Part shown: positions 43,157 to 51,423 of the stretch, in pieces
Layout: the number at the start of each line of letters is the position of its first letter
Position numbering within the stretch: position 1 is the stretch's first letter
The notes under the pieces: model-generated
Told to the model about the DNA's origin: nothing
What the model saw: only the letters and a program-made list of their open reading frames with translations
Databases searched by the model: none
NCBI GenBank assembly: GCA_031826515.1
Contig: CP134536.1
Span: forward strand, 3,478,501-3,542,500
Direction: 5' to 3'
Length of the DNA stretch: 64,000 nucleotides
From: Flavobacteriaceae bacterium HL-DH10
Lineage (GTDB): Bacteria; Bacteroidota; Bacteroidia; Flavobacteriales; Flavobacteriaceae
Program-made: the position numbers and the translations under genes

Positions 43157-43245
43157 GCGCAAAGGGTTGAAGCGGCATTTTTTTAAATTATGTATTAAAA
43201 GATGTCATGTATAACCTAACCTTGTTGAGAAACAAGGATGCGCCC
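43157..43245 (+). repeat. GCGTTA-type intergenic repeat, diverged copy
   Basis: Starts GCGCAAAGGGTTGAAGCGGC, matching the left half of this family (GCGTTAAGGATNGNAGCGGCAT). It ends GGATGCGCCC with a 7-bp-arm hairpin (43220-43237) inside. It lies directly upstream of the next gene, so it is in or near its leader. Confidence 0.45.
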
Positions 43246-43266
43246 TAAGACTAAAATAAATTAATT

Positions 43267-43449
43267 ATGGCAATGAATAAAAATACCGTGTTATCATGGG
43301 CAACTTGGATTATGATTTTTGTAGGTTTAAGTTTAATCGCACTTGGTGCCTTTAGGTATGATGATGTAGCAGGCTGGGGTTTTGCTGCTGTAGGAGTAGG
43401 TTTTTTTGCTAATGCATGGGTATTTAACGCATTAAAAGGTAGAGTATAA
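43267..43449 (+). CDS. CAL67264-family small membrane protein
   Basis: A 60-residue protein with two membrane helices (SWATWIMIFVGLSLIALGAF and GFAAVGVGFFANAWVFNAL) and short polar ends. It corresponds to the small family usually named CAL67264 membrane protein in Bacteroidota annotations. Its stop codon overlaps the ettA start (TAATG), so translation is coupled. Function is unknown; the coupling suggests a role linked to EttA expression or membrane state, which is inference. Confidence 0.8.
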   Translation: MAMNKNTVLSWATWIMIFVGLSLIALGAFRYDDVAGWGFAAVGVGFFANAWVFNALKGRV

Positions 43450-45140
43450 TGAGTGATGATAAGAAAGTGATTTTTTCAATGTCTGGTTTAACCAAGACAT
43501 TTCAAGGTGCAAATACACCTGTTTTAAAAAATATTTATCTGAGTTTCTTTTATGGAGCTAAAATTGGAATTTTAGGTCTTAATGGTTCTGGAAAATCGAC
43601 TTTGCTTAAAATTATAGCAGGAGTTGATAAGAATTTTCAAGGTGATGTTACTTTTCTACAAGACTATTCGGTTGGGTATTTAGAGCAAGAGCCTAAACTT
43701 GATGATGATAAAACGGTTATCGAGGTTGTAAGAGAAGGAGCAGCTGAAACGGTTGCAATTCTTGATGAATACAATAAAATAAACGACATGTTTGGTTTAG
43801 AAGAGGTGTATTCTGATGCTGATAAGATGGAAAAACTGATGAACCGTCAAGCAGAACTTCAAGATCAAATAGATGCCGCTGGTGCTTGGGAATTAGATAC
43901 GAAACTAGAAATAGCCATGGATGCACTTCGTACGCCAGATGGTGATAAAAAAATAGGCGTATTATCTGGTGGTGAAAAACGTAGAGTGGCTTTATGTCGT
44001 TTGCTTTTACAAGAACCCGATGTGTTGTTGCTCGATGAACCTACCAACCACTTAGATGCAGAATCTGTACATTGGTTAGAGCACCATTTAGCGCAGTATA
44101 AAGGTACTGTAATAGCGGTAACTCACGATAGATACTTTTTAGATAATGTTGCAGGTTGGATTTTAGAACTAGATAGAGGAGAAGGTATTCCTTGGAAAGG
44201 AAACTATTCGTCTTGGTTAGATCAAAAATCTAAGCGAATGGCTCAAGAAAGCAAAACAGCTTCTAAACGTCAAAAAACATTAGAACGCGAGTTAGAATGG
44301 GTACGTCAAGGAGCTAAAGGGCGTCAAACCAAACAAAAGGCACGTTTAAATAGTTACGATAGGTTAATGAGTCAAGATCAAAAACAACTTGACGAAAAAC
44401 TTGAGATATACATTCCTAATGGACCTCGTTTAGGAACTAATGTTATTGATACTATAGGTGTTGCAAAAGGCTATGATGACAAATTACTTTATGATGACTT
44501 AAATTTTAGCTTACCTCAAGCGGGAATAGTTGGTGTTATTGGACCAAATGGCGCAGGTAAAACGACTATTTTCAGAATGATAATGGGTGAAGAAACTCCA
44601 GATAAAGGTGAGTTTAAAGTTGGTGAAACAGCTAAATTAGCCTATGTAGATCAAAAACATTCAAATATAGATCCAGAGAAAACCATTTGGCAAAACTTTA
44701 GTGATGAGCAAGAATTGATTTTAATGGGCGGAAAAGAAGTTAATTCTCGTGCCTATTTAAGTCGTTTTAACTTTTCTGGAGGCGAACAAAATAAAAAGGT
44801 GAAATTGCTTTCAGGTGGAGAACGTAATCGTCTGCATTTAGCAATGACTTTAAAAGAAGAAGGCAATGTGTTACTTTTAGATGAACCTACAAATGACCTT
44901 GATGTGAACACATTACGTGCATTAGAGGAAGGTTTAGAAAACTTTGCTGGTTGTGCTGTAGTAATATCGCATGATAGATGGTTTTTAGATAGAATTTGTA
45001 CACATATTTTAGCCTTTGAAGGTGATTCTCAAGTGTATTTCTTTGAAGGTTCTTTTTCTGATTATGAAGAAAACAAAAAGAAACGTCTTGGTGGAGATTT
45101 AATGCCAAAACGAATTAAATATAAGAAGTTGGTTCGATAA
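43449..45140 (+). CDS. ettA: Energy-dependent translational throttle protein EttA (ABC-F)
   Basis: Cytoplasmic ABC-F ATPase that binds the ribosomal E site and adjusts early elongation to the ATP/ADP ratio. It has two ABC domains without membrane segments: first Walker A GLNGSGKST (about residues 43-51), signature LSGGEKRR, Walker B LLLDEPTNHLD. The second has GPNGAGKTT (about 360-368), LSGGERNR and LLLDEPTNDLD. The PtIM linker between them includes KTLERELEWVRQGAKGRQTK, typical of EttA rather than Uup. 563 residues. Coupled to the small membrane gene before it and followed by a strong terminator. Confidence 0.96.
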   Translation: MSDDKKVIFSMSGLTKTFQGANTPVLKNIYLSFFYGAKIGILGLNGSGKSTLLKIIAGVDKNFQGDVTFLQDYSVGYLEQEPKLDDDKTVIEVVREGAAETVAILDEYNKINDMFGLEEVYSDADKMEKLMNRQAELQDQIDAAGAWELDTKLEIAMDALRTPDGDKKIGVLSGGEKRRVALCRLLLQEPDVLLLDEPTNHLDAESVHWLEHHLAQYKGTVIAVTHDRYFLDNVAGWILELDRGEGIPWKGNYSSWLDQKSKRMAQESKTASKRQKTLERELEWVRQGAKGRQTKQKARLNSYDRLMSQDQKQLDEKLEIYIPNGPRLGTNVIDTIGVAKGYDDKLLYDDLNFSLPQAGIVGVIGPNGAGKTTIFRMIMGEETPDKGEFKVGETAKLAYVDQKHSNIDPEKTIWQNFSDEQELILMGGKEVNSRAYLSRFNFSGGEQNKKVKLLSGGERNRLHLAMTLKEEGNVLLLDEPTNDLDVNTLRALEEGLENFAGCAVVISHDRWFLDRICTHILAFEGDSQVYFFEGSFSDYEENKKKRLGGDLMPKRIKYKKLVR

Positions 45141-45160
45141 TATATTTCAAATTTGGACAC

Positions 45161-45191
45161 AAAAAAAGCCTGCATTTGCAGGCTTTTTTTT
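45161..45191. terminator. Bidirectional rho-independent terminator
   Basis: AAGCCTGCA-TT-TGCAGGCTT between A- and T-runs; ends both ettA (+) and the small gene on the minus strand. Confidence 0.9.
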
Positions 45192-45202
45192 GTTCATATA
45201 TT

Positions 45203-45433
45203 TTAATTACCGCCATACATATGGCCATCAGTAAAATCTTTGTATTCTTCTTTTTCTTTTGCCATTTTTTCGCTTATTTCTTCAAGACGTTTGTTTTCTT
45301 TTTTTAATTTATAAGATTTTCTAATTCCTAAAACCAAAATAATAGCAAAAAAGGCAGTTACTATACTTAACATAGTTACAATAGTAGCTTGATCGATTAG
45401 TAATATAGATAAAGGGTAAGCAGTAAATAGCAT
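45203..45433 (-). CDS. Small membrane protein with coiled-coil tail
   Basis: A 76-residue protein: hydrophobic N-terminal half (SIVTAFFAIILVLGI as the membrane helix), then a basic, helical segment (RKSYKLKKENKRLEEISEKM) and a tail ending FTDGHMYGGN. No known family recognised. The ATG at 45433 is favoured over a later Met because a promoter (45465-45494) would start transcription only about 25 bases upstream of it. Ends at a terminator shared with ettA. Function unknown. Confidence 0.65.
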   Translation of the reverse strand: MLFTAYPLSILLIDQATIVTMLSIVTAFFAIILVLGIRKSYKLKKENKRLEEISEKMAKEKEEYKDFTDGHMYGGN

Positions 45434-45464
45434 AATTAATGCATTAATAGGATTAATAACTAAT

Positions 45465-45494
45465 CAAATATAGCATATTTTAATCATTGCACAA
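45465..45494 (-). promoter_or_regulatory. Bacteroidota-type promoter of the 76-residue protein gene
   Basis: On the minus strand: -33 TTG (45494-45492), 19-bp spacer, -7 TATATTTG (45472-45465). The start codon is about 32 bp downstream. Confidence 0.6.
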
Positions 45495-45632
45495 TCAATA
45501 AGAAAATTATTATGTCTTACTTTAATCACATCATTATCTTACAATAAATCAAAGTATTTAATTAAATTGTAACATTTCAACAGATTGATATACCAATAGA
45601 TTAAACATTAGTAGTTGAAGAATTATTATTTA

Positions 45633-45656
45633 AAAAGTAAATATTTATTTACTTTT
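45633..45656. promoter_or_regulatory. Perfect inverted repeat upstream of the coiled-coil/AAA operon
   Basis: AAAAGTAAATA-TT-TATTTACTTTT has 11-bp perfect arms and a 2-bp spacer, centred about 80 bp before the first start codon of the operon. Form and place fit the operator of a dimeric repressor; no T-run follows, so termination is unlikely. Confidence 0.55.
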
Positions 45657-45724
45657 AGAAATGATATTTTTTAACGAAATTGCTTACCATAAAATAAGTT
45701 CAACTTTAAATAACGCGTATCAAC

Positions 45725-47068
45725 ATGTCCGATGATTTTGATTTATTAGAAACCTCTTCAAATGAAAAAACCGAAAAAGTAGATGTTAATTGGGGCAAAG
45801 CCATAGACACTATGAAATCTAAATTGTCTCAAGAAGACGATCCTGAAGTCCGCCAAAAAATATTGAATGCTACTTTAGATGATGTAGTACATATGGCAGA
45901 AAAGGATAGAACTTCACTTTTAGATGCTATTAAAGATTTAACCGATTATCAAGATGAAGTCGGTATTATGTTTGAGAAATTCTCATCACTTAATGCTACA
46001 GAGCAAAAAGTAATAGATGATGCTCAAAAAGCTTTAGAACGTGCTAGAATAGAGTTGGAAGATGCTGAAGAAAAACCAGATACTTGGTGGAATAACCTTT
46101 GGGGACGTAAAAGTAAAATAAAAAAAGAGCAAGAAGAATATAAAGTTGCTGAGAAAGTACGAGCAGGAGCCGATAATAAAGCAAAAGCCATGTTTCAAGA
46201 ACGTATTGAAAGTGCCGATGTGCAAACGCTTTTAAGTGAATTGTCGTATAAGAGTCAAGCGGCTGTTACACGATTAAAAAATCGTGAAGTAGAGATAAAA
46301 GAAGTAGAAGAAAAATTAAAAGATGCTATTGTTGAAGCTTCTAAAAATCACACAAAAGCTTTAGAAAAGAAGAAAGAAGTTGAAGCGAAGCTTGAAGAAC
46401 AATATGCGTTATTAAAACAAGCACGCCAAGAGTTAGAAGATATTGCAGATAAACAATCTACCGAATATTCTGAAGCCATTGGTAAAATGACCGCTTTAGA
46501 GCAAAAAGTAGAAGAGCTTGAAGGTCTTAAAAATGCTTATACAACTTTGGCTGCTAGTAAAGATAGCTTTGTACACAAGCACAATTTAACTATTAAAGTG
46601 TTAACGTCTTTACGTAGCAACTTACAAACACATCGTGCTAAGTTAAAAAGTGATACCGAAGAACGCTTGAAATATTACGATGGTTATGTTGTGGCTTTAA
46701 AAGCCAGAACCGATCAAGAATTTGCCGCCATTCTAGAGCATTTAGGAGTTAAAACCGACGAGCATATTGGGGAAACCTTAGCATCTATGCATACAGCTAG
46801 TGCTAAAGCACGTCAAGATATGATGGATAATATTCCTGTTCACGAAAAAGTGATGCAAGGTGTTTATAGTAGTTATGCTGAAGCTTTACAAGAAATTCGT
46901 GCAAAAGATGGAGCAATTCAAAAGAATTTTGCTGAGCGTTATGGCATCGATATGAAAGAAATTTTTGAAGATTACTATAAAGCAGATGGAAATGTACCTT
47001 CTGGAGATGATGGTGAGCCTGCAGGAAAACCAAAACCTGAAGCTAATGACGAAGATTTATTGTCTTAA
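45725..47068 (+). CDS. Long coiled-coil protein, first gene of the AAA/Nudix operon
   Basis: A 447-residue soluble protein without signal or membrane segment. It opens acidic (MSDDFDLLETSSNEKTEKVD). An unusual PDTWWNNLWGRKSKIKKEQE block near 115-135 follows, then a long heptad-rich coiled coil (about residues 150-330), and a second helical part ending at NFAERYGIDMKEIFEDYYKA and an acidic tail. Similar proteins carry vague names such as microtubule-binding protein; such names rest on coiled-coil similarity and should not be taken as function. Resemblance to TelA-type stress proteins is general only. First of eight co-oriented genes. Confidence 0.8.
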   Translation: MSDDFDLLETSSNEKTEKVDVNWGKAIDTMKSKLSQEDDPEVRQKILNATLDDVVHMAEKDRTSLLDAIKDLTDYQDEVGIMFEKFSSLNATEQKVIDDAQKALERARIELEDAEEKPDTWWNNLWGRKSKIKKEQEEYKVAEKVRAGADNKAKAMFQERIESADVQTLLSELSYKSQAAVTRLKNREVEIKEVEEKLKDAIVEASKNHTKALEKKKEVEAKLEEQYALLKQARQELEDIADKQSTEYSEAIGKMTALEQKVEELEGLKNAYTTLAASKDSFVHKHNLTIKVLTSLRSNLQTHRAKLKSDTEERLKYYDGYVVALKARTDQEFAAILEHLGVKTDEHIGETLASMHTASAKARQDMMDNIPVHEKVMQGVYSSYAEALQEIRAKDGAIQKNFAERYGIDMKEIFEDYYKADGNVPSGDDGEPAGKPKPEANDEDLLS

Positions 47069-47112
47069 AATAATAGTAAATAAAACGTTAAGTTTAATAG
47101 TATTTCTGTTTT

Positions 47113-47189
47113 GCGTTAAGGATTGAGGCATTTGTTGAAGCTCCTCGAAGAGAGCGACTGCCGAAAGCCTGACCTGAAAGGTAACGCCC
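47113..47189 (+). repeat. GCGTTA-type intergenic repeat, complete copy
   Basis: Begins GCGTTAAGGATTGAGGCAT, has an inner CTC...GAG hairpin around CTCCTCGAAGAGAG, and ends AAAGCCTGACCTGAAAGGTAACGCCC. The ends GCGTTA and TAACGC are inverted. It lies between genes 1 and 2 of the operon, within the presumed transcript. Confidence 0.65.
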
Positions 47190-47251
47190 AAATTAATTAA
47201 AGATAAAAACATTAGTGTATTCGTGGCTAAACAGCATACTGGATACTGCAA

Positions 47252-48331
47252 ATGAATACTGAATACATGTCCATAAACAGCATTGTAACACCTTTAGATT
47301 CTGCCATACTCGATTCCAAAGAGCATTATGTTTTTTATCATGAAATGATAGATTTTGCTTTTAAAGAATTGATTGTTACTGTACAAAGAGAACAACTTTG
47401 TAACGGGCAAGAAGTGTTATTATTTAAACAATATTGCGATTTGCTTTTGTATTCTATTGAAGCCATGCGTATTAAATATATGTATGATGAAGAGGATAAT
47501 ATGAAAGTTGATTTAACCGAATCTGGATTTCCTAATTATTTAGAATTTAGATACTTATTTAACGATTTAGAATTGCGTGATGAGTATTTAGGTAAATTGA
47601 CGCCCATTGCGACATTAAAAGAAGAATTTTTAGAAACTTTAATGCATAAAAAACAGCCTATTAAAAAAAGTAAGTTGTTTCAAGCGTCTTCTATTGTGTA
47701 TTATTCTTCGGTAAAAAAGGAATATATATTTAACCGATTTGTTCAGGGTAAAATTTTGAATGCACCAAAAGATTCTGATGCAGATTTTATGACAAGTTGG
47801 AGTTTTTATGATGTATCGCATAACCGACCATTTATTTGTTTTATGTATTTTAATTATGACGGAAATCGTATAAATGATTATAAAGATGAAATTTATGAAG
47901 TCTTAAAAACCACGTCTGATAGAGAAATGAGTTTAGATACCATGGCTTATACAATTGATAAACGATTGCCAAAAGTATCACCCAAATTCATAAAGCGAAT
48001 TGATTTAGGTCCCATGCATAATGTGTTTGCTAAAGATGAAAATGTAATAACACATGCTATTTTGCAAAGTATTGGAAAAAAAGAAATTCAGTTAGAGTCG
48101 TATGCCATTTCCTTAAGAATAGATGAGGTAAAGTCGGGGAGTGAATTTAAAGAAGGCAGTTTTTTTAATAAGCAAACCCTTCAGAAATGGGACGATGTGT
48201 TTAAGCAAAAATATGTGTTTGCTCCGCATAGAATTATACAATTATTATATAATAAAACACCAGAGATTATGAATGGGTTAGCAAAAGGGCCTATTGAAAT
48301 TGCAGGATTAAAAATAGATTTAAAGAGGTGA
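47252..48331 (+). CDS. Uncharacterised protein of the AAA/Nudix operon
   Basis: A 359-residue soluble protein I do not recognise. The N-terminal ~120 residues are helical (EHYVFYHEMIDFAFKELIVT, LLLYSIEAMRIKYMYDEED). The C-terminal half mixes strands and helices, with SWSFYDVSHNRPFICFMYFN, PKFIKRIDLGPMHNVFAKDE and a closing segment IMNGLAKGPIEIAGLKIDL. No catalytic motif, signal peptide or membrane helix was found. It ends 54 bp before the AAA+ gene and probably works with it. In-frame Met codons at residues 1 and 6 both allow a start; the first is used here. Confidence 0.78.
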   Translation: MNTEYMSINSIVTPLDSAILDSKEHYVFYHEMIDFAFKELIVTVQREQLCNGQEVLLFKQYCDLLLYSIEAMRIKYMYDEEDNMKVDLTESGFPNYLEFRYLFNDLELRDEYLGKLTPIATLKEEFLETLMHKKQPIKKSKLFQASSIVYYSSVKKEYIFNRFVQGKILNAPKDSDADFMTSWSFYDVSHNRPFICFMYFNYDGNRINDYKDEIYEVLKTTSDREMSLDTMAYTIDKRLPKVSPKFIKRIDLGPMHNVFAKDENVITHAILQSIGKKEIQLESYAISLRIDEVKSGSEFKEGSFFNKQTLQKWDDVFKQKYVFAPHRIIQLLYNKTPEIMNGLAKGPIEIAGLKIDLKR

Positions 48332-48385
48332 AACAGTAGCAGTAGTCATTACTGTAAACTGCAAACTTAATACTGAAGACTAATA

Positions 48386-50344
48386 ATGGAACACAACTCA
48401 ACATTCCCAATAAAATTAAGCGAACTTGATATGCTTCGTGATGAAGCAGCGTCTTATTTAAAAAGCATACAATGGGAGCAAGGATCTCGTGCTAAGAATA
48501 AAGATAAGGACGCTAAAAACGAATCTATTTTATTGTATTTATCACGTGCTAATAATGGTAGTTCTACTGAAGTAACATCGGTTTCAAAAACCATTTTGGC
48601 TTTAAAAAAGCGCTTATTACCAGATTCGGTGGCCATTCCTATTTATTTAAATCAGACGCTTTATGCCGTTCAGGAAGGTATTACTTTAGGTATTTGGATA
48701 AAAGATAGTTATTATGATGCTTCAGGATTATCCGGTTTAAACGAAAATAAATCCGCATTAGATACCAACGGAAAGCGCGAGTTTGAAAGTAAAATGCATA
48801 CAGCGACAGCCTTTATGTTATTTGCAGCTTCGTATAAAATTTTAAACGATTTAAAACCACATGCATCAGATGATTTATCTGTAATGAAGCAAAAATTTGC
48901 AGGCATTCCAGAGGTATCATTAATGACGCCTTTAAAAGGGTTGTCATGTAGTTTGTTTTATTATGATAAATATTTAGGGCACCCAGAAATTGTAAAGTCT
49001 GATAAAGATGTTATTGATTTTACGGTGGTTTATTTTGAAGCTTTAATAGATGAAATTCAGTTACGTAAAAGTTCTTTAGAATATACAACCAGTATTGAAG
49101 ACAGAACTTATAAACTTGAAAAGTCTGAGTTTGCAATATCAGGTTGGAATAACGTATTTTCCGGTTCGGCTAAAAGCATAGAATTTAATAAAATTAAGTT
49201 TGAGCAAATTGTAGGTAATCGAGATGCAAAGCATTTTGCACGGCGTTTAACCGAACGTATGTTGAGTTACGATTTTACAGCAAAAAAAAATCCCTTTCAA
49301 GAGCTTGGTGGTTTTATGCCTGTATTTATGGGTTATGGCATTCCAGGAACAGGAAAAAGTATGCTTATTGCTGCTATTGCAACCAGATTGAAAGAGCATT
49401 GTGATACATTAGATATTCCGTTTTTGTTTCATCCCATGCCAGATACTTTAATAAGTACGTTTCAAGGTGGTTCTGCCGAAAAAATGGTGGAGTGGATGAA
49501 ACCTTTACAAGATCCTACCAAACTTATTTTTGCGCCAATTGATGATGCCGAAAATAATTTGCAAGAACGTACTGCCCAAGGTGTTTCGGCTGGTGTTAAA
49601 GAAGTTATAGGTGTGTTTTTAAGATATACAGAAGGTGCTTATGCCGTAAATTACGGTAATAGTTCTATCGGTTTATTTACCAATCTTCCAGAAATGTTAG
49701 ATAAGGCAGTCATTTCTCGTGTGCAAGGACGTTTTAAAATTGATGGCGCACGAACAGAACATGATTTTTTAGACCAAGATCATTTATGGTGGCGTAAACT
49801 AGATGAAACGATGCCTGATTTTGTAAACATGCAAGGACCAGAAAACTATGCTTATTTACAAGATCAAGGTTTGGCTAAAAACATGGGTGAAATCTTAAAT
49901 GTGAGTAATAAACCAAGCGAAGAACGTGTTCATGATATTTATGATCGGGTAGAAAAACAGTTTAAATCGAATCAGCATTTGTTTTATGCCAACTTATATA
50001 AGGAGATGCAAAAGGCGTTTCCATTCTTTTCATCACGCGATGTTAGAAATATTCAAAGCACGGTGTCATTACGTTTAACAGATTTTGATTTGGAAGAAGA
50101 TTGGTTTGAAAACCCAGAAATATATTTCAAACAAGATTATGATAAGAAGTTTAATATGCTTCAAGAATTGATGCGTGCTAATATGAAAGGATTGAATTTT
50201 TCTGAAATTCGTCGTCAAGAAGTGGTGCGTTATTTAGATAATGTGGCTACAATATCAGATACCGATTTTAAACGAAAAGTAGATGCAAGAGTCAATCAAT
50301 TAAATATAGAAACTGAAGCAAGACAAACGTTTGAAAGACGATAA
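48386..50344 (+). CDS. AAA+ family ATPase with atypical Walker B
   Basis: A 652-residue protein: a ~300-residue N-terminal helical region of unknown role, then one AAA+ module. Walker A is GYGIPGTGKSML (about residues 314-325). Walker B reads KLIFAPIDDAENN, with Asp-Asp in place of the usual Asp-Glu. Sensor 1 is the Asn of GLFTNLPEML, and SRVQGRFKIDGAR supplies arginine-finger candidates. The C-terminal part (about 450-652) is helical. The altered Walker B and long N-terminal region separate it from FtsH, ClpX or MoxR types. It is the likely motor of the operon; the gene behind it starts 2 bp after its stop. Confidence 0.85.
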   Translation: MEHNSTFPIKLSELDMLRDEAASYLKSIQWEQGSRAKNKDKDAKNESILLYLSRANNGSSTEVTSVSKTILALKKRLLPDSVAIPIYLNQTLYAVQEGITLGIWIKDSYYDASGLSGLNENKSALDTNGKREFESKMHTATAFMLFAASYKILNDLKPHASDDLSVMKQKFAGIPEVSLMTPLKGLSCSLFYYDKYLGHPEIVKSDKDVIDFTVVYFEALIDEIQLRKSSLEYTTSIEDRTYKLEKSEFAISGWNNVFSGSAKSIEFNKIKFEQIVGNRDAKHFARRLTERMLSYDFTAKKNPFQELGGFMPVFMGYGIPGTGKSMLIAAIATRLKEHCDTLDIPFLFHPMPDTLISTFQGGSAEKMVEWMKPLQDPTKLIFAPIDDAENNLQERTAQGVSAGVKEVIGVFLRYTEGAYAVNYGNSSIGLFTNLPEMLDKAVISRVQGRFKIDGARTEHDFLDQDHLWWRKLDETMPDFVNMQGPENYAYLQDQGLAKNMGEILNVSNKPSEERVHDIYDRVEKQFKSNQHLFYANLYKEMQKAFPFFSSRDVRNIQSTVSLRLTDFDLEEDWFENPEIYFKQDYDKKFNMLQELMRANMKGLNFSEIRRQEVVRYLDNVATISDTDFKRKVDARVNQLNIETEARQTFERR

Positions 50345-50346
50345 TA

Positions 50347-50622
50347 ATGATGTCTAAATTTAAATATTCATTAACCGTTTTAAATTCTTCTGTAATTACA
50401 GGATATTTGTTTTTACTGGTATATGGTATTATGAAATGGGATGAAGTGTCAAAAGGAGATGGTTATGGTATTGTTGCCTTAGCTTTGGTTTTCGCATTAA
50501 TTTCATCAGCCTTATTCATAGATTTTATTCTTCAATTAATTTTTCGAAAAAAGATAATTTTGAATATCATAGGCACTTTATTTATTCCAATTTATTTATA
50601 CATCATTATTTTAAATTCTTGA
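50347..50622 (+). CDS. Small three-helix membrane protein
   Basis: A 91-residue protein, almost wholly hydrophobic, with three predicted membrane helices (about 14-34, 42-65, 70-89). Not recognised as a named family. It begins 2 bp after the AAA+ gene and ends 52 bp before the Nudix gene, so it is part of the operon and may anchor a complex to the membrane (inference). Two adjacent Met codons allow either start. Confidence 0.7.
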   Translation: MMSKFKYSLTVLNSSVITGYLFLLVYGIMKWDEVSKGDGYGIVALALVFALISSALFIDFILQLIFRKKIILNIIGTLFIPIYLYIIILNS

Positions 50623-50674
50623 AAAGAAAAAAAGTATTACACATTAAAAACTGATAAAAGGAAAATAATAGAAT

Positions 50675-51262
50675 ATGAGTGATAATCGCATTAAAAATAT
50701 TGAAAGTACTTTACTTTCAGACAATTATTATATACTTAAAAAGTTACGTTTTGATTATTTAATGCGTAATGGTAAATGGGTAAACCAGATGCGAGAAGTG
50801 TATGATAGAGGTGATGGTGCGGGTATTTTGCTTTACAATAAAGAAAAGCAAACTGTTATTTTAACGAAACAGTTTAGAATGCCAACCTATCAAAATGATA
50901 ATGAAAATGGTTTTTTAGTTGAAATTGCTGCTGGAATGTTAGATAAAGATAATCCAGAAGCCTGTATTATTAGAGAAACGGAAGAAGAGGTTGGATATCG
51001 ATTAAAAGAAGTTAAAAAAGTATATGAAGCTTATTCATCACCAGGAGTTATGACAGAAAAAATGCATTTTTTTGTTGGTGAATACACCGATGATATGAAG
51101 GTTAGTGATGGAGGCGGATTAGATACCGAACACGAAGATATTGAAGTATTAGAACTCCCTTTTGAAAAAGCGGTTACAATGCTTAATAATGGAGATATTC
51201 AAGATACTAGAACCATTGTGTTGTTGCAATATGCGATGATTCATAAGTTGCTAGGAGATTAA
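50675..51262 (+). CDS. nudK: NudK-type Nudix hydrolase
   Basis: Hydrolyses nucleotide sugars or dinucleotides; E. coli NudK prefers GDP-mannose. The Nudix box is AAGMLDKDNPEACIIRETEE followed by EVGY, with the same two-residue lengthening before the first Glu as in NudK. The downstream SPGVMTEKMHFFVGEYTDDM and GGGLDTEHEDIEVLELPF also follow NudK, including the C-terminal region. 195 residues. In E. coli the gene stands elsewhere; here it is inside the AAA/coiled-coil operon, so its substrate may be a signalling nucleotide linked to that system. That link is inference. Confidence 0.88.
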   Translation: MSDNRIKNIESTLLSDNYYILKKLRFDYLMRNGKWVNQMREVYDRGDGAGILLYNKEKQTVILTKQFRMPTYQNDNENGFLVEIAAGMLDKDNPEACIIRETEEEVGYRLKEVKKVYEAYSSPGVMTEKMHFFVGEYTDDMKVSDGGGLDTEHEDIEVLELPFEKAVTMLNNGDIQDTRTIVLLQYAMIHKLLGD

Positions 51263-51267
51263 TTATT

Positions 51268-51420
51268 TCTCAGAGAAACATGGAGTTTTCGCAGAGTTTC
51301 TCAGAGAGAAAATTTAGAAAAATAGATTTAGTGAAATTAAATGAGCTGTAAAGAAAATCACAGAAAATATATAACCATAGTGAAACTTTGTGTTTCTCTG
51401 TGAATCTCAGTGTTACAATA
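51268..51420. repeat. CAGAG-rich intergenic repeat inside the operon
   Basis: Two related arms flank an AT-rich middle: TTTCTCAGAGAAAC with TTTCGCAGAGTTTCTCAGAG on the left, and GTGTTTCTCTGTGAATCTCAG on the right. The arms are partly inverted copies. Contains no credible ORF. Confidence 0.6.
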
Positions 51421-51423
51421 GAA

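Larger units (their letters stand above)
42817..43266. other. 450-bp intergenic region with operators and a repeat, no gene
   Basis: Between the MFS gene and the CAL67264-type gene. It holds a minus-strand -7-like box (CAAAAGTA, 42861-42868, reading TACTTTTG), two TTTCC-N2-GGAAA operators (42965-43014), and a GCGC-bounded repeat with a CCTTGTT-GAGA-AACAAGG hairpin just upstream of the next gene. No ORF supported. Confidence 0.6.
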
